Assembly (NCBI GenBank): GCA_016302095.1
Contig: JAEDOE010000009.1
Span: 1 to 14,288 of the forward strand
Direction of reading: 5' to 3'
Length of the DNA stretch: 14,288 nt
From: Anaerovibrio sp.
GTDB lineage: Bacteria > Bacillota > Negativicutes > Selenomonadales > Selenomonadaceae
Shown here: positions 7,647 to 14,288 of the stretch, piece by piece
Layout: every line of letters starts with the position of its first letter
Position numbering within the stretch: the first letter of the stretch is position 1
Notes under the pieces: generated by a model
Databases searched by the model: none
Told to the model about the DNA's origin: nothing
Seen by the model: only the letters and a program-made list of their open reading frames with translations
Translations under genes and position numbers: made by a program

Positions 7647-10600
7647 TTACAGCTTGTAGTAAGCGATACCTGCCTCGAAAATCTTCTGATCCTGATTGCC
7701 CGGCACATTCATGGCAACGGACGCACCGATACGCTCGGAGTGCCCCATCTTGCCCAGCACGCGGCCATCAGGGCTGGTAATACCCTCGATGGCATTGACG
7801 GAGCCATTCGGGTTGAAAGGCATCTCCAAAGTAGGAGCACCTGCCTCATTTACATACTGAGTGGCAATCTGGCCATTAATGCGCAGCTTCGCCACAACCT
7901 CCTTGTCCGCAAAGAAGCGGCCCTCACCGTGGGAAATAGGAATGGTGAAAATCTCACCCGGCTTCACGTTGTTGAACCAAGGAGACAGGTTGGACACAAC
8001 CTTGGTGCGCACCATGCAGGAAGCATGACGGCCAATCTGGTTGTGAGTCAGGGTAGGAGAAGCTGCATCCAAATCGCGGATTTCGCCATAAGGCACCAGG
8101 CCCAGCTTGATCAGTGCCTGGAAGCCGTTGCAGATACCAAGCATCAAGCCATCACGCTGCTGCAGCAGCTTGTGGACAGCTTCCTTGATGCGAGGATTCC
8201 TGAAGATAGCCGCAATAAACTTGCCGGAGCCGTCCGGCTCGTCACCGCCGCTGAAACCGCCCGGCAGCATAATGATCTGAGAAGCCTCAATGCCCTTGAC
8301 AATAGCCTCCACAGACTCCTCAACAGCCTGCGGCGTCAGGTTGCGGATAACCAAAGTCTGCGGATCGCCGCCGGCACGCCTGAACGCCCTTGCCGTATCA
8401 TACTCGCAGTTGGTTCCCGGGAAGACAGGTATGAAAATCTTCGGCTTGGCAAAGCCAACCTGTGGCTTCACCCTGTTGCCGCCGGTGTAGAGATACTCGC
8501 TGGCACCCTTGTCTGAGGTCTTGACACTGGTCGGGAAAATCTTCTCCAAAGGAGAAGTATATGCCTTCTTGGCATCATTGAAGGAAACCACCGCATCACC
8601 GATAACAATGCTGCTATTCTGGGTAGTAATGCCCAGCTCATAGCAGCCGGTGCCAGCCAGTGCCTTCTCAATATCGGAATCAGCAGCCACCTCAAGAATC
8701 AGGGCACCATAGTCAGCCTTGAACAGCTCCTGCATATCAGGCTTCCCGGCAAACTTGAAACCGATGCCGTTGCCCAGGCACATCTTGGTAATAGCAGCCG
8801 CCATACCGCCTATGCGAACACTGGAAGCGGCGAATACCTTCTTGGCAGCGATGAAATTGCTGACCTTCTCATAGGTTGCCCGGAGCTTGCCAAAGTCAGG
8901 CATAGCCAGCTCATCCTTGGCCATAGGCACATAATAAACCTTGCTGCCCACAAACTTGAACTCAGGGGAAACCGCATTATCAGCCTTCATTACATCTACG
9001 GCAAAGGAAGCCAGGGTAGGCGGAACAGTCAAATCCATAAAGGTACCTGACATGGAATCCTTGCCGCCAATAGCAGGAATCTCCAGCTGATGCTGTGCCC
9101 ACAGGGCACCCAGCAGAGCGGCAAACGGCTTGCCCCACTTTTTGCTGTCGCTGCCCAGGCTCTCAAAATACTCCTGGAAGGTCAGGCGTACCTTGTCGGC
9201 ACGGCCGCCCAGTGCCACCATCTTGGCCACGGACTCAATCACCGCGTACATGGCACCGTGGAACGGGCTCCACTCCATGAGATACGGGTTATAGCCGTAG
9301 GTCATGGCAGTAGCCGTAGTAGTCTCAGCCCCCAGCACAGGCAGCTTTGCTACCATGCCCTCCGTCGGGGTAAGCTGGTTCTTGCCGCCAAACGGCATCA
9401 GCACGCTGTTGCCGCCGATGGACGAGTCAAAACGCTCTGCCAGCCCCTTCTGGCTGCATACATTCAAATCCTTCAGGTTTTCCAGCCATGCCTTTTCCAA
9501 ATCAGGAGCCAGCGCAGCCACCTTGCCCGGAATCTGATTCAGGTAGCAATTGTCCTTATCCGGTGTCTCCACCACCAGGCTGATATGCTGCCTTACACCG
9601 TTGGTATCAAGGAAATCACGGCTCAGATTGACAATGGTCTTCTCACGCCAGTTCATCACCAGACGGCGGTTATCAGTAACCACAGCCACCACCGTAGCCT
9701 CAAGGTTTTCCTCGTCAGCAGCAGCCACGAACTTCTCCACGTTATCACGGGTAATAACTACAGCCATGCGCTCCTGGGACTCGGAAATAGCCAGCTCGGT
9801 GCCATCCAGGCCCTCGTACTTCTTCTTGACGGCATCCAGGTCAATCACCAGTCCGTCAGTCAGCTCGCCGATGGCAACGGACACGCCGCCTGCACCAAAG
9901 TCGTTGCAACGCTTGATCATGCGGCTGATTTCAGGATTCCTGAACAGGCGCTGAATCTTTCTCTCCGTAGGCGGATTGCCCTTCTGCACTTCGGCACCGC
10001 AGGCAGTCAGGGATTCCAGTGTATGCTCCTTGGAAGAGCCGGTAGCACCGCCGCAGCCATCACGGCCAGTACGGCCGCCTACCAGCACGATAACATCATC
10101 CGGAGACGGAACCTCGCGGACCACGTTCACCTTCGGAGCTGCTGCAATTACGGCACCGATTTCCATGCGCTTGGCCAAAAAGCCCTCATGATATACCTCG
10201 GCAACCTGTCCGGTAGCCAGTCCGATCTGATTGCCGTAGGAGCTGTAACCGGCTGCTGCCCCCAGGGTAATCTTCTTCTGAGGCAGCTTGCCCTTCAAGG
10301 TCTCACTGACAGGACGCCTCGGGTCAGCGGCACCAGTCACGCGCATGGCCTGATAAACATAGGAACGGCCGGACAGTGGGTCGCGGATGGCACCGCCCAG
10401 GCAGGTAGCAGCGCCGCCGAAAGGCTCAATCTCAGTAGGATGGTTATGGGTTTCGTTCTTGAACATAACCAGCCAGTCCTCGTTTTTGCCATCAATGTCG
10501 GCATTGACAACGATGCTGCAGGCATTAATCTCGTCAGACTTGTCCAAGTCCTCCAGCTTGCCCTGCTTCCTGAGAGCCTTCATGCCGATAACAGCCAGGT

Positions 10601-11426
10601 CCATCAGGGTAACATCCCTTTCCTGGCCGGCATACAAATCCTTGCGGTCAGCCAGGTACTGCTTGTAGGCATCCTCAATCGGCTTGCTGTAATACCCCTT
10701 CTCAATATCCACCAGATCAATGGCGGTAGTAAAGGTGGTATGACGGCAATGGTCAGACCAGTAGGTATCAATAACCCGGATTTCGGTAATGGTAGGCTGA
10801 CGCTTCTCAGTATCCCGGAAATACTGCTGGCAGAACTTCAAATCCTCAAAGCTCATGGCAAAGCCGCGGCTATCCATGAACTGCTGCAATGCTGCCTCAT
10901 CCATCTCGTTAAAGCCCTCCAGCACCTCTACATCAGCAGGTGCCTCGAACTTCATGTCCAGGGTATCAGGCTTTTCCATGGATGCCTCCCGGCTCTCCAC
11001 GGCATTGATATAATAATCCTTAATCTTCTGCACAGCCTCGGCATCCACATCGCCCACCAGCACCACTACACGGGCGGTAGCAATCTCAGGACGCTCCTTC
11101 TGGGTAACCAGCTGCACGCACTGGGCAGCGGAGTCAGCAGTCTGGTCGTACTGGCCCGGCAGGTACTCCACAGCAAACATAGTAGAATTAGGGAAGCTCG
11201 GCAGCTCCTCCTCGTAGATAACGTCCACAGGCGGCTCAGAGAAAACCACGGCCTTTACCTGAGCATATTCCTCGTCACTCAGCCCCTCAATGTCATAGCG
11301 GTTGAACAGGCGTACTGCCTTCAGACCGGTCAGGCGGAAGCTCTCCACCAGGTCATCGCACAGCTGCTGGGCAGGAATGTCGAAAAAGCCCTGTCGCTTT
11401 TCTACAAAAATTCTTCTTACACTCAT
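7647..11426 (-). CDS. purL: Phosphoribosylformylglycinamidine synthase, single-chain
   Basis: The enzyme converts FGAR to FGAM in purine synthesis using ATP and glutamine. The product is 1259 residues, so the PurS, PurL and PurQ functions are in one chain, as in the long PurL form found in some Clostridia and Negativicutes. In order: a PurS-like N-terminal region; two AIRS-type synthase halves with motifs such as TYWSDHCRHTTF, FKNETHNHPTEIEPFGGAAT, GGRTGRDGCGGATGSSKE, FGAGGVSVAIGEL and IPAIGGKDSMSGTF; and a C-terminal glutamine amidotransferase domain from about residue 996. That domain has Cys1099 in GICNGFQ, with His1229 and Glu1231 in GHSER as the likely triad. The start ATG 11426 has GGAGG 7 nt upstream. 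No other pur gene is nearby; it ends in its own terminator, so it looks monocistronic. Confidence 0.97.
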   Translation of the reverse strand: MSVRRIFVEKRQGFFDIPAQQLCDDLVESFRLTGLKAVRLFNRYDIEGLSDEEYAQVKAVVFSEPPVDVIYEEELPSFPNSTMFAVEYLPGQYDQTADSAAQCVQLVTQKERPEIATARVVVLVGDVDAEAVQKIKDYYINAVESREASMEKPDTLDMKFEAPADVEVLEGFNEMDEAALQQFMDSRGFAMSFEDLKFCQQYFRDTEKRQPTITEIRVIDTYWSDHCRHTTFTTAIDLVDIEKGYYSKPIEDAYKQYLADRKDLYAGQERDVTLMDLAVIGMKALRKQGKLEDLDKSDEINACSIVVNADIDGKNEDWLVMFKNETHNHPTEIEPFGGAATCLGGAIRDPLSGRSYVYQAMRVTGAADPRRPVSETLKGKLPQKKITLGAAAGYSSYGNQIGLATGQVAEVYHEGFLAKRMEIGAVIAAAPKVNVVREVPSPDDVIVLVGGRTGRDGCGGATGSSKEHTLESLTACGAEVQKGNPPTERKIQRLFRNPEISRMIKRCNDFGAGGVSVAIGELTDGLVIDLDAVKKKYEGLDGTELAISESQERMAVVITRDNVEKFVAAADEENLEATVVAVVTDNRRLVMNWREKTIVNLSRDFLDTNGVRQHISLVVETPDKDNCYLNQIPGKVAALAPDLEKAWLENLKDLNVCSQKGLAERFDSSIGGNSVLMPFGGKNQLTPTEGMVAKLPVLGAETTTATAMTYGYNPYLMEWSPFHGAMYAVIESVAKMVALGGRADKVRLTFQEYFESLGSDSKKWGKPFAALLGALWAQHQLEIPAIGGKDSMSGTFMDLTVPPTLASFAVDVMKADNAVSPEFKFVGSKVYYVPMAKDELAMPDFGKLRATYEKVSNFIAAKKVFAASSVRIGGMAAAITKMCLGNGIGFKFAGKPDMQELFKADYGALILEVAADSDIEKALAGTGCYELGITTQNSSIVIGDAVVSFNDAKKAYTSPLEKIFPTSVKTSDKGASEYLYTGGNRVKPQVGFAKPKIFIPVFPGTNCEYDTARAFRRAGGDPQTLVIRNLTPQAVEESVEAIVKGIEASQIIMLPGGFSGGDEPDGSGKFIAAIFRNPRIKEAVHKLLQQRDGLMLGICNGFQALIKLGLVPYGEIRDLDAASPTLTHNQIGRHASCMVRTKVVSNLSPWFNNVKPGEIFTIPISHGEGRFFADKEVVAKLRINGQIATQYVNEAGAPTLEMPFNPNGSVNAIEGITSPDGRVLGKMGHSERIGASVAMNVPGNQDQKIFEAGIAYYKL

Positions 11427-11474
11427 TGATTTGCCTCCATTATTTATATTGAAAAATAAGGTTATCTAAAATCA

Positions 11475-11503
11475 GCTATACAGTAATAGTTAATAGTTAA
11501 CAA
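11475..11503 (-). promoter_or_regulatory. Possible promoter for purL
   Basis: A weak match on the minus strand: TTGTTA (11498-11503), a 17-nt spacer and TATAGC (11475-11480), about 50 nt upstream of the purL ATG. The -10 box is poor, and the spacer overlaps a run of heptamer repeats. I see no recognisable purine riboswitch in the 169-bp gap. Confidence 0.3.
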
Positions 11504-11510
11504 TTAATAC
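11483..11510 (+). repeat. Short tandem heptamer repeat upstream of purL
   Basis: Four successive 7-base units read GTAATAG, TTAATAG, TTAACAA and TTAATAC. They lie in the gap upstream of purL and overlap its possible promoter. They could be an operator, a DNA-bending tract or slippage debris; the sequence alone does not decide. Confidence 0.6.
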
Positions 11511-11595
11511 CGAATGTACGGCCTCTAAAATCAAGCCAGCTGGCAAATATACCAAATCACTCAAAGCCTGAACTTCACAGACCAAAAGCATACTG

Positions 11596-12072
11596 CTACT
11601 TGATGCTATCCACAGCAATCTTCACTACAACCTTGGTAACAGGCACGGAGCTATCCCCCAGCGAGCCGCAGGGACGATGCACATCCGTCGGATAAAGCAC
11701 TGCAAAATTCCCCGCCTCCAATGTGATGCCGCTAATAGGTATCAGCTTGTCAAAAAAGACAATATCCTTCTCACCGTCATAGGGCTCGCAGACCTTCAGC
11801 TCCGGGCTCATAGGGCACCAGCCCAGCTCCTCCCTGCCCTCCACTATATACTGGATATCCACATACTGGCGGTGAGCCTCAGGCTTGCCGCTTTCCGGCA
11901 CGCGGGTATTGTAGCGCTGCAAAATCGCAAAGCTGTCCTCCCCATGAATAGGGTACTTGCCATCTGCCATGTTCTTAAAATCCTGCTGGCACAGGTATTG
12001 CAGGGCCTCCCTGACTGCCTCCGGATACTTGCTGAAACCGGAAGCCGCCTCGCTTATATTTCCTATAATCAA
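11596..12072 (-). CDS. YhcH/YjgK/YiaL (EbgC/TabA-like) family protein
   Basis: This 158-residue, cytosolic, cupin-like beta-barrel protein belongs to the family that includes EbgC, YiaL and TabA. The family hallmark is seen as EAHRQYVDIQYIVEGREELGW (His and Asp as likely metal ligands), with DVHRPC near the C-terminus and the N-terminal MIIGNI. Family members have been linked to sugar-acid or sialic-acid metabolism and to biofilm control, but no sugar gene lies nearby, so the substrate is unknown. I start at TTG 12072 because AAGGAG lies about 9 nt upstream and the protein then begins as family members do; the frame stays open to 12138, but the extra residues do not look like the family. It is transcribed away from the Lrp-type regulator, sharing the 12073-12381 control region, so regulation by that protein is possible. 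Confidence 0.88.
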   Translation of the reverse strand: MIIGNISEAASGFSKYPEAVREALQYLCQQDFKNMADGKYPIHGEDSFAILQRYNTRVPESGKPEAHRQYVDIQYIVEGREELGWCPMSPELKVCEPYDGEKDIVFFDKLIPISGITLEAGNFAVLYPTDVHRPCGSLGDSSVPVTKVVVKIAVDSIK

Positions 12073-12381
12073 GCTTATCGACTCCTTTAAAAAACAGTCC
12101 GCCAAAACTTTCATTACCTTCATTACATTCACTGGCACTAGCTGCCATCATGTAAGCTTTTATTACCAAAAAATATACCAAGACTATTTTATACAAAAAT
12201 CAAACTTTATGCAATGTAATGTTGCAGGAAAATTCTCACCAATATTTTTTCAGTATTTTCTTTGGCACACATAAAATTTCATCAATTTTCAGTCAAATGA
12301 ATTATACTTTTGCTTTTTCATTGCAAAATTTCTCAGTATGTGATATAAAAATTATTACTATGTAAAAAAGGAGCGATGAAT
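12073..12381. other. Divergent AT-rich control region between the YhcH-family gene and the Lrp-type regulator
   Basis: These roughly 300 bases hold no convincing gene. They are clearly more AT-rich than the flanking genes and contain the predicted plus-strand promoter at 12321-12349 and a possible minus-strand -10 (TATAAA at 12188-12193) lacking a good -35. Short imperfect dyads of AT-rich sequence (for example TTCAT around 12278-12283 against ATGAA around 12297-12301) could be sites for an Lrp-family protein, which commonly controls its own gene, but none is strong enough to call as an operator. Confidence 0.5.
12321..12349 (+). promoter_or_regulatory. Sigma-A-type promoter for the Lrp-type regulator and aminotransferase
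   Basis: TTGCAA (12321-12326), a 17-nt spacer and TATAAA (12344-12349) lie 32 nt upstream of the preferred ATG at 12382. The boxes are good matches and correctly spaced. Confidence 0.75.
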
Positions 12382-12861
12382 ATGCGCGAATTATTAGAGC
12401 TTTTGGAACATGATGCCCGCCGTCCGGCAGGGGAGCTGGCGGCAATGCTGCACCGCAGCGAATACGAGGTGGAGCAGCAGATGGCACAGCTGGAGCGCGA
12501 CAAGGTAATTCTCAGCTACAACACCCTGATTAACTGGGAAAAGACCGGTGACAACACCGTGACCTCCATTATCGAGGTAAACCTGACGCCGCAGAGGGAA
12601 ACCGGCTTTGATGCCATCGCGGAACGCATTTATCGCTTTGACGAGGTTCGCACCGTATACCTCATGTCCGGCAGCTTCGACCTGCTGGTTATCATTGAGG
12701 GCAAATCCCTGCAGGAGGTAGCCAATTTCGTGGCAACCCGCCTCTCCACCATCGAGGGCGTAACCCAGACCAGAAGCCATTTCATGCTGAAGCCGTACAA
12801 GAAGGACGGCATTATCATTGAGGACAAAGAACAGGATAGAAGGCTGGTGATGACTCCATGA
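12382..12861 (+). CDS. Lrp/AsnC-family transcriptional regulator (AlaR-like)
   Basis: This 159-residue DNA-binding regulator has an N-terminal winged helix-turn-helix (about residues 1-50; ARRPAGELAAMLHRSEYEVEQ is the helix-turn-helix) and a C-terminal RAM effector domain with VRTVYLMSGSFDLLVIIEG, where the Gly/Asp positions are typical of Lrp proteins. It ends in HFMLKPYKKDG and a short charged tail. I prefer ATG 12382, 8 nt after AAGGAG, over ATG 12376, which is only 2 nt from that site. The stop overlaps the next gene's ATG (ATGA at 12858-12861), so the two are translationally coupled. In Bacillus subtilis the Lrp-type AlaR sits next to the alanine transaminase gene alaT, and this pair has the same layout. 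The likely role is sensing an amino acid, perhaps alanine, and controlling its own operon. Confidence 0.93.
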   Translation: MRELLELLEHDARRPAGELAAMLHRSEYEVEQQMAQLERDKVILSYNTLINWEKTGDNTVTSIIEVNLTPQRETGFDAIAERIYRFDEVRTVYLMSGSFDLLVIIEGKSLQEVANFVATRLSTIEGVTQTRSHFMLKPYKKDGIIIEDKEQDRRLVMTP

Positions 12862-14039
12862 CAGAAAATATCGACTGGAATAAGAGGATTTCTCCCGTTG
12901 TGCACGCCATTCCCCCATCCGGCATCCGCCGCTTCTTTGACATAGCTGCGGAGATGGAGGATGTTATTTCCCTGGGCGTGGGCGAGCCTGACTTTATTAC
13001 GCCATGGGCCATCCGGGAAAGCTGTGTCTACGGCTTGGAACAGGGCTACACCTCCTATACTGCCAACAGAGGACTGCTGGAGCTCCGTGAGGAAATCTGT
13101 GCCCTGCAGAAGCGTAACTTCAATATTGACTATGAGCCAAAGACCGATGTGCTGGTGACCGTAGGCGTCAGCGAAGCTTTGGACATTGCCATGCGTACCA
13201 TCCTGGCACCAGGGGATGAAATCCTCATTCCTGAGCCGTGCTATGTGTCCTACAAGGCATGTGCAGCCCTGGCTGGTGGCGTGCCTGTGCCTGTACCGGC
13301 AAAAATCGAGAACAACTTCAGCATCACGCCGGAGGATTTGGAGGCGCATGTCACTGACAAGACCAAGGCACTGCTCATCGGCTACCCAAACAATCCTACA
13401 GGAGCCGTTCTTTCCAGAGAGCAGCTGATTGCCATTTCCCGCTTTGCCGTAAAGCATGACCTGATTGTGATTTCCGATGAAATCTACGGTGACCTGACCT
13501 ACGGCGGCGAGCGGCATATCTGCTTTGCCGGGCTGCCGGAGATGAAGGACCGCACCATCCTGCTGAACGGCTTTTCCAAGGCCTATGCCATGACCGGCTG
13601 GCGCATCGGCTATGCCCTCTCCAATCCTGAGATTATTGCCGCCATGACGAAAATCCATCAGTATACCATGCTGTGCGCACCGATTACCGCCCAGATTGCA
13701 GCTGTGGAGGCATTGCGCAACGGTGAAAAATACATGAAGAAGATGGTTTCCGAGTACGACAAGCGCCGCCGCCTGATCTATGACGGGCTGACCAATGCAG
13801 GGCTGAAATGCTTTGAGCCAAAGGGAGCTTTCTATATCTTCCCTGACATCACCTCCACCGGGCTCACCTCCGAGGAATTTGCGGAAAAGCTTCTCATGAA
13901 GGAGCATGTGGCTCTGGTGCCGGGCAATGCCTTCGGTGAGTGCGGTGAAGGATATGTGCGCTGCTCCTATGCTACCTCCGTAGCCAAGATTTCCGAGGCT
14001 ATCGCCAGGATTGAGCATTTCGTGCAGCATTGTAGGTAA
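12858..14039 (+). CDS. PLP-dependent class I/II aminotransferase, AlaT/YugH-like
   Basis: This cytosolic aminotransferase of the aspartate-aminotransferase fold I is 393 residues. The features seen are VISLGVGEPDFITPW (residues 36-50), GYTSYTANRG (63-72), NNPTG with Asn179, SDEIYGDLTY with Asp207 and Tyr210, the PLP lysine Lys241 in GFSKAYAMTGWRIGY, and Arg368 in EGYVRCSYA for the substrate carboxylate. The ATG overlaps the stop of the Lrp-type gene by 4 bp. The N-terminal PPSGIRRFFD and the regulator-gene coupling resemble the Bacillus alaR-alaT pair, so alanine transamination with pyruvate and glutamate is a reasonable guess, but PatA-type or aromatic substrates cannot be excluded from sequence. 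The stop codon is followed within 2 nt by the right repeat element. Confidence 0.94.
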   Translation: MTENIDWNKRISPVVHAIPPSGIRRFFDIAAEMEDVISLGVGEPDFITPWAIRESCVYGLEQGYTSYTANRGLLELREEICALQKRNFNIDYEPKTDVLVTVGVSEALDIAMRTILAPGDEILIPEPCYVSYKACAALAGGVPVPVPAKIENNFSITPEDLEAHVTDKTKALLIGYPNNPTGAVLSREQLIAISRFAVKHDLIVISDEIYGDLTYGGERHICFAGLPEMKDRTILLNGFSKAYAMTGWRIGYALSNPEIIAAMTKIHQYTMLCAPITAQIAAVEALRNGEKYMKKMVSEYDKRRRLIYDGLTNAGLKCFEPKGAFYIFPDITSTGLTSEEFAEKLLMKEHVALVPGNAFGECGEGYVRCSYATSVAKISEAIARIEHFVQHCR

Positions 14040-14040
14040 A

Positions 14041-14288
14041 AAGTATTTCATTTTGCCGTAGTGCTTGATTGTTGCTTCAAGCACATACCGACTTAGTTTG
14101 TTTGATATTTCGTGGACTCTGTTCAGACTAAAAATGGGATGAGTGGGACAGCTACCCATAGAAAACACGCTCGCGCTCCTAGTTGTACCTAGCGGATGCT
14201 AAACTCACGCTTCGCCTACGGCTCGCGTATCGTTAAGCACCGAGGTACAACAAAGGTTTTCTATGGGTACTGTCCTCACTCATCCCTT
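14041..14288 (+). repeat. Right copy of the structured intergenic repeat, with long hairpin
   Basis: 14041-14210 is the inverted match of positions 1-170, with exact blocks at 14057-14077 and 14109-14127. It holds several nested inverted repeats. A perfect 8-bp hairpin lies at 14061-14084 (GTGCTTGA with TCAAGCAC, 8-nt loop). A large hairpin has arms 14136-14166 and 14256-14286, about 31 nt each and pairing nearly throughout apart from two one-base bulges. Inside that, TTGTACCT (14183-14190) pairs with AGGTACAA (14243-14250), and ACGC/GCGT flanks a small stem near 14207-14228. No gene is visible. The copy starts directly after the aminotransferase stop codon and runs to the window end. Confidence 0.88.
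14061..14084 (+). terminator. Possible terminator-like hairpin after the aminotransferase gene
   Basis: The stem GTGCTTGA / TCAAGCAC is a perfect 8 bp with an 8-nt loop, 21 nt past the stop codon. No T-run follows, so intrinsic termination is doubtful. In the left copy a 4-nt deletion (CAAG absent) removes this pairing, which argues against a required role. Confidence 0.3.

Noticed and set aside
11427..11595. Purine or guanine riboswitch in the purL leader
   Set aside because: I could not find the three-way-junction core sequences of the purine riboswitch; only AT-rich sequence, a GCCAGCTGGC palindrome at 11535-11544 and the heptamers are seen.
11584..11607. Terminator after the YhcH-family gene
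   Set aside because: Only a 5-bp stem (AGCAT/ATGCT) followed by TTTT, overlapping the stop codon; too weak to call.
12073..12138. Extended N-terminus for the YhcH-family gene from 12138
   Set aside because: The added 22 residues come from a repetitive AT-rich tract and do not resemble the family; TTG 12072 has a proper ribosome binding site.
12630..14168. Long minus-strand reading frame opposite the aminotransferase
   Set aside because: It is an antisense shadow of a gene with all expected PLP-enzyme motifs.
14041..14288. CRISPR array, retron or tRNA/rRNA gene in the right-end element
   Set aside because: There are no regularly spaced direct repeats, no reverse transcriptase gene nearby, no cloverleaf and no rRNA-like sequence.

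Overview
The window looks like an ordinary chromosomal stretch from a bacterium of the Bacillota, most likely a Negativicutes member of the Selenomonas type. The evidence is the Firmicutes-style order DUF1934 - argS - rpoE(delta) - pyrG, a single-chain PurL of about 1260 residues, strong AGGAGG-type ribosome binding sites, several TTG/GTG starts and roughly balanced base composition. The genus is an inference; no rRNA or other marker is present to fix it.

Layout. From 165 to 12072 every gene is on the minus strand; from 12382 to 14039 both genes are on the plus strand. Minus strand, in transcription order from right to left: a YhcH/YjgK/YiaL-family gene (12072-11596), purL (11426-7647) ending in a strong terminator, putP (7419-5944) with its own promoter, a two-gene CheX module (a receiver-CheX fusion, 5758-4904, and a stand-alone CheX, 4901-4443) ending in a terminator, and a four-gene operon DUF1934 - argS - rpoE - pyrG (4316-165) behind a near-consensus promoter at 4364-4392. 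Plus strand: an Lrp/AsnC-family regulator (12382) overlapping by 4 bp a class I aminotransferase (12858-14039), an arrangement like Bacillus alaR-alaT. The Lrp pair and the YhcH-family gene diverge from one AT-rich control region of about 300 bp.

Functions. The genes cover nucleotide synthesis (PurL, PyrG), translation (ArgS), transcription (RpoE-like), proline uptake (PutP), aminotransfer under a local Lrp-type regulator, and a small receiver/phosphatase signalling module. None is a defence, toxin or phage gene, and no transposase is visible.

Unexplained structure. Both ends carry copies of the same roughly 170-bp non-coding element in inverted orientation, each starting directly after the stop codon of the outermost gene (pyrG on the left, the aminotransferase on the right). 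Three blocks are nearly or exactly identical between copies. The right copy contains a long hairpin with arms of about 31 nt, while the hairpin-arm segment of the left copy has diverged between conserved flanks but keeps its own internal pairing. This looks like a dispersed, structured intergenic repeat family. It is the only part of the window not explained by known genes, and I did not recognise it.
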